Positions 1 through 4,829 of a stretch of DNA of 13,029 bases are shown piece after piece (within the stretch, counting starts at the first letter, position 1; every line of letters begins with the position of its first letter). The DNA comes from a bacterium (lineage in GTDB: Bacteria; Eremiobacterota; Eremiobacteria; Baltobacterales; Baltobacteraceae). The position numbers and the translations under genes are program-made. The DNA is taken from assembly GCA_021782295.1 (NCBI GenBank), contig JAJXVC010000025.1:1-13029 (forward strand), written 5' to 3'. The notes beneath the pieces were generated by a model that was not told where the DNA came from, did no database searches, and saw nothing but the letters and a program-made list of their open reading frames with translations.

Positions 1-636
1 GTAGATCTCTGCTTGGCGATAGAGCGGTAGGTGATCGCCGTACTTGCCGACGAGCACGTGGGCGAGCAGCCCCGGCCCGGCCATGCCGCGTTCGATCGGG
101 CGCGTCGGTGCTGGCGCCTGCACGATCGTATCGCAGCGGGTGCACGCGAGCTTTGGGCGCACGGTGCGAATCACTTTGAAACGCACCGGTTCGAGTTCCA
201 GCATCTCGGAAACGTCGTCGCCGAGATGCGCGAGTGCACCGCCGCAATCGGGGCAGACTTCCTCGCACGGCATGATAGTATTCGTTTCGCGCGCGAGATG
301 CGCGGGGAACACGCGCCGCGGTTTTTCCGCGTCCACAGCGGGCGTTGCTTTACCCTGCTCGGCCAGTTCGCACGAACGCTGCGCAGCGGCGCTCTCAAGC
401 TGCTCGACCCACAACTCCAACTGCTCGATCTGCTGCTCGCGCTTTTCGCTGCGTTTCCCAAACTGCAGGCGGCGCAATTTGAGAATCTGCAGTTTCAGTG
501 TTTCGATTTCCACCGAGTAGGAAAGCAGTTGCGCGTCCTTGGTGACGAGTTGCGCGTGTTGTTCGTGCAGCAACGCTTTCAGTTCCGCGTGGCTCAACCG
601 GTCGAGATTGGGGAGCGTCGCGTTCGCTGAATCCAT
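1..636 (-). CDS. tnpC: IS66 family transposase TnpC (N-terminal 212 codons, continues past window start)
   Basis: This is the DDE transposase of the IS66 element, acting on its DNA ends. The frame starts at ATG 636 (MDSANATLPNL) and stays open to base 1. Residues about 10-85 form a leucine-rich coiled coil (LKALLHEQHAQL, then LKLQILKLRRLQFGKRSEK), matching the leucine-zipper-like N-terminal region of the family. A zinc finger follows with CPDC at C128 and C131 and CTRC at C165 and C168 (zf-IS66). The window ends in KYGDHLPLYRQAEIY, the conserved lead-in to the DDE core. The catalytic residues themselves are outside. An ATG at 640 is in another frame and gives only an 81-codon shadow. No clear Shine-Dalgarno is visible. 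The usual full length is near 500 residues, so more than half is missing here because of the window edge, not a mutation. Confidence 0.93.
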   Translation of the reverse strand, partial: MDSANATLPNLDRLSHAELKALLHEQHAQLVTKDAQLLSYSVEIETLKLQILKLRRLQFGKRSEKREQQIEQLELWVEQLESAAAQRSCELAEQGKATPAVDAEKPRRVFPAHLARETNTIMPCEEVCPDCGGALAHLGDDVSEMLELEPVRFKVIRTVRPKLACTRCDTIVQAPAPTRPIERGMAGPGLLAHVLVGKYGDHLPLYRQAEIY

Positions 637-679
637 GCATTGATTGTACGCGATGTATGTGCGGAGTTCAACTGTTTCG

Positions 680-694
680 CGTGATCATATCACG
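680..694. repeat. Palindrome in the tnpB-tnpC spacer
   Basis: A perfect 6-bp inverted repeat (CGTGAT, 3-base loop CAT, ATCACG) sits in the 87-bp gap between the tnpB stop and the tnpC start, about 45 bases before the tnpC ATG. It is AT-richer than its surroundings. It could be an RNA hairpin controlling tnpC expression or a protein-binding operator. Nothing further supports either role. Confidence 0.5.
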
Positions 695-723
695 AAATGA
701 AACACGCGCAGCGCGTTATTCAC

Positions 724-1083
724 TCACGCCTCGATGAGCGGTGCAGCGGTGCGCACCGGATGTCGCCAATCAATTCCCTCCAGCAACATCGAGAGTTGCG
801 CCGCGCTCAGCGATACGCTGCCGCTATGTGCTTGCGGCCAAATAAAACGCCCGCGCTCCAAACGCTTGGCCATCAAGCAAAGACCCGTGCCATCCCACCA
901 CAACACCTTAAGCAGATCGCCACGCCGTCCGCGAAACACGAAGAGGTGCCCGCAAAACGGGCTGCGCACCAGCGCGTTCTGCACCAGAGCGCTTAAGCCA
1001 GTGAAGCCTTTGCGCATATCCGTCACGCCAGCAGCAAGCCAAATGCGCGTGCCAGTTGGCACACTCGTCGGCGCAACGCTCAT
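724..1083 (-). CDS. tnpB: IS66 family accessory protein TnpB (Orf2)
   Basis: A 119-residue protein of the IS66 Orf2 family, needed for transposition in members that carry it, though its biochemical role is not settled. Family hallmarks are visible: [18 protein letters not shown] near the N-terminus, then [23 protein letters not shown], then LERGRFIWP. Length matches the family (about 115-120). The start at 1083 is chosen because ATG 1081-1083 overlaps the tnpA stop in an ATGA arrangement (4-nt overlap), which implies translational coupling. The open frame continues upstream through tnpA in another phase, but that part is shadow. The gene looks intact. Confidence 0.95.
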   Translation of the reverse strand: MSVAPTSVPTGTRIWLAAGVTDMRKGFTGLSALVQNALVRSPFCGHLFVFRGRRGDLLKVLWWDGTGLCLMAKRLERGRFIWPQAHSGSVSLSAAQLSMLLEGIDWRHPVRTAAPLIEA

Positions 1084-1484
1084 CGCTGCAACTCCGCAAC
1101 CAGCGCGCAGATCAGCCCGGCGTCCAATGCACTGGTTTCGATCCGTAGCATTGCGCCGGAGGCAAGCGTCAACTGCACGACACTCAAGGCGCTTGACGGT
1201 GCGCCGGAGGATGAGTGCGGATGCGGTGCAGCAGTGATCGTCACCGGGAGAAACGTCGCGCTCGACGCGGCGGGACGAGCACGCGCTGTCGGCTCCGCGT
1301 TGAGTTTGCCAGCACGATAAAGCACTTGCCATTGATAGAGACTCGTGCGGCTCACACCCTGCTCGTGCGCGATCAGCAGAACCGATGCACCCGCGCGCAA
1401 CGTGAGCTCGACGATACGGCGCTTCTCAGCGAGCGGCACACGGCGGTGGGATCCCCGCCGATGCGGCGATTTCGATACTTCCAT
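1080..1484 (-). CDS. tnpA: IS66 family protein TnpA (Orf1), helix-turn-helix
   Basis: A 134-residue first protein of the IS66 element. Residues about 15-55 ([17 protein letters not shown] followed by [14 protein letters not shown]) form the IS3/IS66-type helix-turn-helix that presumably binds the element ends. The rest is a variable linker rich in Ala, Ser and Pro, followed by a conserved-style tail ([11 protein letters not shown]). A good ribosome site, GAGG, lies 5 bases before the ATG at 1484. The stop overlaps the tnpB start by 4 nt. Between the start and the proposed IS end (1569) there are about 85 bases that must hold the element promoter; I could not pick a convincing -35/-10 pair. 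The gene appears intact. Confidence 0.92.
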   Translation of the reverse strand: MEVSKSPHRRGSHRRVPLAEKRRIVELTLRAGASVLLIAHEQGVSRTSLYQWQVLYRAGKLNAEPTARARPAASSATFLPVTITAAPHPHSSSGAPSSALSVVQLTLASGAMLRIETSALDAGLICALVAELQR

Positions 1485-1545
1485 GAAGACCTCGCGATGG
1501 TACGAATGTTTTCTCTATCATCGCGAACACCAGACTCCGAAAGCA

Positions 1546-1569
1546 AGACGGTCTGGAACAGACGGTTAC
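1546..1569. repeat. Proposed IS66 terminal sequence with internal repeat
   Basis: Read on the minus strand, the element would begin GTAACCGTCTG at 1569. AGACGGT occurs twice on the plus strand (1546-1552 and 1560-1566), and GTCTG/CAGAC form a small inverted repeat around GAA (1551-1563). Family knowledge supports GTAA as the outermost bases. The matching terminal inverted repeat at the other end is not in the window. Confidence 0.55.
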
Positions 1570-1649
1570 TGCGTATCCGACCGTTGAACCGTTAAAGAAT
1601 CCCCCTGCCCAGCCTAAATGTGACTAAATGGTGACTTTTTTTATAGGCC

Positions 1650-1691
1650 AAAAAGACGAAATCCGCCAAACGCTAGATTTGACGGACTTTT
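1650..1691. terminator. Bidirectional rho-independent terminator
   Basis: TCCGCCA (1662-1668) pairs with TGACGGA (1680-1686), a 7-bp stem with one G-T pair and an 11-base loop. The plus-strand copy is followed by CTTTTT, and the minus-strand copy by TTTCGTCTTTTT. It lies just past the tRNA-Thr 3' end, so on the minus strand it would end the tRNA transcript. On the plus strand it could block read-through toward the tRNA. The rest of 1570-1693 holds nothing else I can name. Confidence 0.7.
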
Positions 1692-1693
1692 TC

Positions 1694-1769
1694 TGGAGCC
1701 GACGAGCGGACTCGAACCGCTGACCTGCTGATTACGAATCAGCTGCTCTACCAACTGAGCTACGTCGGC
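1694..1769 (-). tRNA. tRNA-Thr (anticodon CGT)
   Basis: A full cloverleaf is readable on the minus strand. The acceptor stem is GCCGACG/CGTCGGC, the D arm has AGCTCAGTTGGTAGAGC, and the anticodon stem CTGAT/ATCAG encloses loop TTCGTAA. The T arm is AGCGG TTCGAGT CCGCT, followed by discriminator T and an encoded CCA (1694-1696). Anticodon CGT reads ACG (threonine). The length is 76 nt with CCA. It ends just before a hairpin terminator. The 86-residue gene upstream on the same strand stops 40 bases away, so the tRNA may be processed from a longer transcript; no clean promoter is visible in that gap. Confidence 0.97.
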
Positions 1770-1809
1770 ATGTGGAGACCGATCCCGGCTATTCTGCGCG
1801 ACCCGCACG

Positions 1810-2070
1810 TTAGCCCTCCCGGTCGTGGAAGGTTCCTCGCTTCGCGTCCTCGTCGAGTTCGAGGTCGTCCAGCAGATAATAGACGATCTTGCGGTCGTCG
1901 AAACCGACCTTTGCCAGTCGCTTCCCGTCGATCTCGACGACCTCGTGAATGTGCCCGGGGACGCCGATGTAGCGGCGGTTCATCGGGCCGTACGTGGGGT
2001 CGCCCTCAGGTTTCGGCTTCGGGGTCGCCCGGACGCCCCGTAAGGGCGTCCGGTGACGATGCTCGGCCAT
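1810..2070 (-). CDS. Hypothetical 86-residue protein downstream of the beta-propeller
   Basis: I do not recognise this protein. It has a basic, Pro-rich N-terminus (HRHRTPLRGVRATPKPKP), then a compact mixed segment containing RRYIGVPGHIHEVVEIDGKRL and VYYLLDDLELDED. The alternating hydrophobic pattern suggests a small beta-rich fold with an acidic helix. There is no signal peptide, membrane segment or cysteine. The start at 2070 lies 2 bases after the propeller stop (2073), implying coupled translation. An alternative ATG at codon 30 (1983, MNRRYIGV) would drop the low-complexity N-terminus, and the conserved-looking part begins close to it. A strong hairpin falls in codons 6-14, which makes the longer start less certain. 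The frame also continues upstream into the propeller gene, but that part is shadow. Confidence 0.65.
   Translation of the reverse strand: MAEHRHRTPLRGVRATPKPKPEGDPTYGPMNRRYIGVPGHIHEVVEIDGKRLAKVGFDDRKIVYYLLDDLELDEDAKRGTFHDREG
2029..2053. repeat. Perfect 10-bp stem-loop at the propeller/86-aa gene junction
   Basis: CCGGACGCCC (2029-2038) and GGGCGTCCGG (2044-2053) are perfect inverted repeats around a 5-base loop. On the minus strand the hairpin begins 19 bases past the propeller stop, where a terminator would sit, but no T-run follows. If the 86-aa gene starts at 2070, the hairpin lies within its codons 6-14. It may protect the 3' end of the propeller mRNA or modulate translation of the small gene. 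Confidence 0.75.
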
Positions 2071-2072
2071 GC

Positions 2073-3005
2073 TTATGGCTTCGGCGAGGCGAGACGGAAC
2101 GCTTGGGCGTAGGTATGGCCGCCCTCCGGCCAACCGACCCAGATGTTGCCGTTGTGCGGATCGAAGGTGCCGGTATGCATGCCGCGCGCGATCTTGCGCT
2201 GCCCGATGAAGAGCGGCGTTCCGCCGCTGCGAATCGAGAAGAGCGTCAGCGAGGTGCCGAAGCACGCGAGCAACCGACGCCGCGCGCTAAAGCTGCATTG
2301 ATCGACCTTCCCGGGAAAGCTCGCTTGGTGCAGCAGCTTGCCTTGCGTTGAATAGACGCCGAGCTTCCCGTTCTCGCCGATATCGATGATTGCGTCGTCG
2401 GCGGCATCAAAAATCAGCGGGTGGTTCCCCTTCAGCAAGGGCGTCGGCATGACGCGCTTGACGGAGAGCGTCGTGCCGTCGATTGCGGCGATCTCGCGCA
2501 CGTCGGTGAGATTTTGGTAGAGCGTGTGCGTGCGCGGATTCACCGCGAGATATTCGAGTTTTTTCGCCGGCAGCGTGAGTGTTTTTAGCAGCGTCATCGA
2601 GCGTGCATCGATGACGTACAGATGCGATCCGTCGTCTTCATCGGCGTAGATGTGCTTTGTCGCCGGATCGTAAGCGATTGCGTCGACAGGGCCGCCGACG
2701 CGTACCGTGCGTAGAACGCGACCGGCGACCGGATCGACCTCGCTTACGCTCTTATCGGTTCCGTTGCCGGTAAAAACGTGACCGTTTTCGGGGTTCACCG
2801 CGACGCCGTGCAAGGGGCCGACGCGCACCGTGCGCAGCACCCGCTTGCTATCGGCATCGATCACGACGAGCTCACGCGCGCCGGAGTGCGCCGCATAGAT
2901 GCGTCGGCGTTTCCCATCGGCGGTGAAATAATCGTAGTATCCCTTCCCGGGAACCTGCACTTTGGTCGAGGCCGCAACGATCGGCGGCGGTGTCATCATC
3001 GGCAT
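2073..3005 (-). CDS. YVTN/YncE-like beta-propeller protein
   Basis: A 310-residue repeat protein. Repeating blades are visible: ELVVIDADSKRVLRTVRVG, then VSEVDPVAGRVLRTVRVGG, then HLYVIDARSMTLLKTLTL, then a degenerate blade around IAAIDGTTLSVKRVM, each preceded by a segment such as GVAVNPENGHVFTGN or AIAYDPATKHIYADE. This is the lactonase-like/YVTN seven-blade propeller architecture; no enzyme activity can be inferred. Such proteins are usually exported, but this one starts MPMMTPPPIVAAS with no hydrophobic signal. No upstream in-frame ATG, GTG or TTG exists before a stop at 3117-3119, so a longer start is not available. Two further in-frame ATGs lie at codons 3 and 4. A GGGGAG ribosome site lies upstream, partly inside a hairpin (3011-3024). 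It is divergent from the gamma-CA-like gene with 42 bp between starts. Confidence 0.88.
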   Translation of the reverse strand: MPMMTPPPIVAASTKVQVPGKGYYDYFTADGKRRRIYAAHSGARELVVIDADSKRVLRTVRVGPLHGVAVNPENGHVFTGNGTDKSVSEVDPVAGRVLRTVRVGGPVDAIAYDPATKHIYADEDDGSHLYVIDARSMTLLKTLTLPAKKLEYLAVNPRTHTLYQNLTDVREIAAIDGTTLSVKRVMPTPLLKGNHPLIFDAADDAIIDIGENGKLGVYSTQGKLLHQASFPGKVDQCSFSARRRLLACFGTSLTLFSIRSGGTPLFIGQRKIARGMHTGTFDPHNGNIWVGWPEGGHTYAQAFRLASPKP

Positions 3006-3010
3006 AGTTG

Positions 3011-3024
3011 CGGGGTTCTCCCCG
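3011..3024 (-). promoter_or_regulatory. Hairpin covering the propeller ribosome-binding site
   Basis: On the minus strand CGGGG-AGAA-CCCCG forms a 5-bp GC-only stem with a 4-base loop. The Shine-Dalgarno-like GGGGAG, 12 bases before the ATG at 3005, is mostly inside this stem and loop. If it folds in the mRNA it would limit ribosome access. The same bases lie in the 42-bp divergent gap and could instead be an operator for both genes. Confidence 0.4.
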
Positions 3025-3047
3025 GCTGAAAACGAAGCCTCGTCGGC

Positions 3048-3590
3048 ATGTTGGTAACCTTTCGAGGCAAGACGCCGCGGGTCGATCCGTCGGCCTTCGT
3101 CGCCCCAACCGCCGTTTTAATCGGCGATGTCGAAGTGGGCCCCGAATCGAGTATCTGGTTCGGTGCCGTCCTGCGCGGTGACAACGGCCCAATCCGCGTG
3201 GGAGCTCGCAGCTCCGTCCAAGATAACGCGGTCATTCACGTTACCATCGCCACGAACATCGGTGATGATGTGACGATCGGCCATGCGGCGGTCATGGAAG
3301 ATTGCACCATCGAATCCAAAGCACTGATCGGCAGTAATGCCGTGCTGCTCAACGGCTGCACGATCGGCCGCGGTTCACTCGTCGCTGCCGGAAGCGTTGT
3401 CGGCGAGCGCGTGGTCGTTCCGGCGAACGTCCTCGTTGCCGGAGCACCCGCGAAGGTTAAAAAAGCGATTGAAGGCGAGGCGCGGCGTTGGATCGAGGTC
3501 GCGTCGGATGAATACATTCAACTCACGCGCGCCTACCGGTCCGAGGGCATCGGCGATCCCTCCGTGCACGAGGTGCATCCGAAGACCTAA
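3048..3590 (+). CDS. Gamma-carbonic-anhydrase-like left-handed beta-helix protein (incomplete zinc site)
   Basis: A 180-residue protein of the YrdA/PaaY/CaiE/CamH gamma-carbonic-anhydrase family: hexapeptide-repeat left-handed beta-helix, normally trimeric, cytoplasmic. The repeats run from about residue 18 to 130 (VAPTAVLIGDVEVG, then TIGRGSLVAAGSVVGE) and end in the VLVAGAPAKVKK segment, with a C-terminal helix (IEVASDEYIQLTRAYRS). Conserved catalytic-region residues are RGD (R43, D45), QD (Q58, D59), H64 and H79. The third zinc ligand, normally His five residues after the second (GHxxxxH), is Glu84 here (GHAAVMEDC). Metal binding or activity may therefore be altered; it could be another hexapeptide-type enzyme or a scaffold. 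No good Shine-Dalgarno is seen before the ATG. Its stop overlaps the next start by one base (TAATG). Confidence 0.9.
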   Translation: MLVTFRGKTPRVDPSAFVAPTAVLIGDVEVGPESSIWFGAVLRGDNGPIRVGARSSVQDNAVIHVTIATNIGDDVTIGHAAVMEDCTIESKALIGSNAVLLNGCTIGRGSLVAAGSVVGERVVVPANVLVAGAPAKVKKAIEGEARRWIEVASDEYIQLTRAYRSEGIGDPSVHEVHPKT

Positions 3591-4057
3591 TGGAGTTTCT
3601 TCGCGACCGTATCGCTCGTTTTATCGCCGACGAAGGGCATCGTACGACCATCGACATTCACGGCGAGAACGCCGATGTCGCTGCAATTTCGTTGCGCGCG
3701 CGCGGCCAACAGATTTGGGTATCGGTCAGCGAAGACGACGACACGTTCTACGTCGTTGCAGCGATGCACGAACTGCCGCTGTGGGCTCGCGATGCGAAGC
3801 AGAATGCGGCGCTGCTGCTCGAGTTACAAGAATCGATGAAGGCGGTGAAATTTTATCCGTCACAGGATCGCACCGGCATCGTCGCTGCAGTCGAGCAGTT
3901 TTCCAGCTCTCCCGAAGAGTTCATGCAGCACTTTTGGAAGCTCGTCGAACTCGTCCGCGAGAGCGGGGCGAGCGCCGTGGCACGCATTCTCGACCGCACC
4001 GCGAGTAAATCGGCGGCAGAAAAATTTATTGACGCATTTATGCGAGGAAGCCGATGA
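3590..4057 (+). CDS. YbjN-like protein, first of a tandem pair
   Basis: A 155-residue soluble protein, acidic in parts. Its layout is an N-terminal helix (FLRDRIARFIADEG), a beta stretch (DVAAISLRARGQQIWVSVSEDDDTFYVVAAM), a helix (DAKQNAALLLELQESMKAV), a strand (IVAAVEQFSS) and a long helix (SPEEFMQHFWKLVELVRESG). This alpha/beta order is that of the YbjN / type III secretion chaperone-like fold and resembles the next gene, so I read it as a divergent paralogue. A 25-residue basic/polar tail follows (ASAVARILDRTASKSAAEK). There is no signal peptide or catalytic motif. The start overlaps the gamma-CA-like stop by one base and the stop overlaps the next start by four (ATGA), so the three genes are probably translationally coupled. 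The family assignment rests on secondary-structure pattern rather than clear motifs. Confidence 0.72.
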   Translation: MEFLRDRIARFIADEGHRTTIDIHGENADVAAISLRARGQQIWVSVSEDDDTFYVVAAMHELPLWARDAKQNAALLLELQESMKAVKFYPSQDRTGIVAAVEQFSSSPEEFMQHFWKLVELVRESGASAVARILDRTASKSAAEKFIDAFMRGSR

Positions 4058-4464
4058 TCGAGGAAGTCGTTCGCGGCATCGAGGCCGCGCTCGACGAAGA
4101 GTGGCTGCTTCACGATCGCGACGATGATGAGGACGCATTCCGCGTTTCGTTTAAATGCGAGGGCGCGCGCTATTTTGCCATCGCCTATCGCGACGACCCA
4201 ACGTTCGTCATGGTGGGATCGGGTTGGACGCTCCCCGACGATGTGGAATTTGCCGAAGCGATCGAACTCGCCAACCAACTCAACGCGCGCAAGAAGCTCG
4301 TAAAAGTTGCGATTTGGGAAGCGGAGCGCGACGTGCTCTTCACCATTGAGACGCTCGCGGCGACCGGTGACGAGATCCAGCAACACATGGAGCGCATTCT
4401 CGACGTCCTCCGCGAAACGGCGCAGAGTTTCTTTACCACGCTACGCGGCGACGAAGAACTCTAA
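4054..4464 (+). CDS. YbjN-domain protein, second of a tandem pair
   Basis: A 136-residue protein matching the YbjN family (T3SS-chaperone-like fold; in E. coli a pleiotropic factor tied to motility and stress whose molecular function is unknown). Diagnostic stretches are FAIAYRDDPTFVMVGSGWTLP, then AIELANQLNARKKLVKVAIWE, then DVLFTIETLAATGDEIQQHMERILDVLRETAQSFFTTL. The N-x-LN-x(5)-VK segment followed by a strand and a long C-terminal helix is typical. It is acidic with no export signal. A good GAGG ribosome site at 4044-4047, six bases before ATG 4054, supports this start. It overlaps the upstream paralogue by 4 nt. Its stop overlaps the convergent VOC gene stop by 4 nt (4461-4464). It probably acts with the upstream paralogue, perhaps as a heterodimer; that is inference. 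Confidence 0.85.
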   Translation: MIEEVVRGIEAALDEEWLLHDRDDDEDAFRVSFKCEGARYFAIAYRDDPTFVMVGSGWTLPDDVEFAEAIELANQLNARKKLVKVAIWEAERDVLFTIETLAATGDEIQQHMERILDVLRETAQSFFTTLRGDEEL

Positions 4465-4817
4465 CCGACGAAGAAGATTTCGATCTCGTAGTTGTCGGGA
4501 TCGACACAAAAGAGCGAGCGCGAGTTTCCGTGCGTCGCCGGCCCCGAAACCATATCAACCCGCGCCGCGCGCAGGCGGTGCGCCCACGCATCGACATCCG
4601 CTGCCGTTCCCGCCTCGAACCCGAAAGAGAACTTCCCTCGCTCCGACGGCGGGCGTTCTTTGAGCTCCAACGTAAATGCGGGCCAGCGTACCGTCACGGT
4701 ATCGGCGATGCGTTGGGTTGGGAGGCCGAGGACGTCGCGGTAGAATCGCTCGGAGGTCTCGATATTCGAGACGCCGAGTACCAACCGCGTGAGCGTCATG
4801 GCAGACGTCGCGTTCAT
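4461..4817 (-). CDS. VOC-superfamily (glyoxalase/bleomycin-resistance fold) protein
   Basis: A 118-residue single-module vicinal-oxygen-chelate protein. The N-terminal half reads LTRLVLGVSNIETSERFYRDVLGLP and the C-terminal half GNSRSLFCVDPDNYEIEIFFVG, the paired beta-alpha-beta-beta-beta pattern of the superfamily. The C-terminal metal-type Glu is present (YEIEIF). The usual N-terminal His is absent (LVLGV rather than HxxL), so metal chemistry is uncertain; the substrate cannot be told. Two starts are possible: ATG 4817 (118 aa), 12 bases past the dnaB stop, or ATG 4799 (112 aa), which would begin right at the first strand. Neither has a clear Shine-Dalgarno. The gene is probably the last of the rpsR-to-dnaB operon, and its end overlaps that of the convergent YbjN gene. 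Confidence 0.88.
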   Translation of the reverse strand: MNATSAMTLTRLVLGVSNIETSERFYRDVLGLPTQRIADTVTVRWPAFTLELKERPPSERGKFSFGFEAGTAADVDAWAHRLRAARVDMVSGPATHGNSRSLFCVDPDNYEIEIFFVG

Positions 4818-4829
4818 AGGCGGGCGATT

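Larger units (their letters stand above)
1..1569 (-). mobile_element. IS66-family insertion sequence, one end (partial)
   Basis: The three-gene set typical of full IS66-family elements is present in order on the minus strand: tnpA (1080-1484), tnpB (724-1083) and tnpC (from 636 off the left edge). The start of the element is placed at 1569, where the minus strand reads GTAACCGTC. IS66-family ends usually begin GTAA and often GTAAGCGTC. The far end and any 8-bp target duplication partner lie outside the window; if the boundary is right, the duplicated target would be 1570-1577 (tgcgtatc). All three reading frames are intact as far as visible, so the copy may be active or recent. The exact boundary is inferred from one end only. 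Confidence 0.85.

Noticed and set aside
31..630. 199-residue plus-strand frame in the IS66 tnpC region
   Set aside because: Antisense shadow; the minus-strand frame has clear TnpC zinc finger and KYGDHLPLYRQ motifs.
1570..1693. Possible attachment-site duplicate of the tRNA 3' end or small RNA beside tRNA-Thr
   Set aside because: No second copy of the tRNA 3' sequence is visible in the window, and apart from the terminator hairpin no structure stands out.
3853..4386. 177-residue minus-strand frame antisense to the YbjN pair
   Set aside because: Plus-strand frames there show family-like patterns, coupled overlaps and a GAGG ribosome site; the antisense frame has none.
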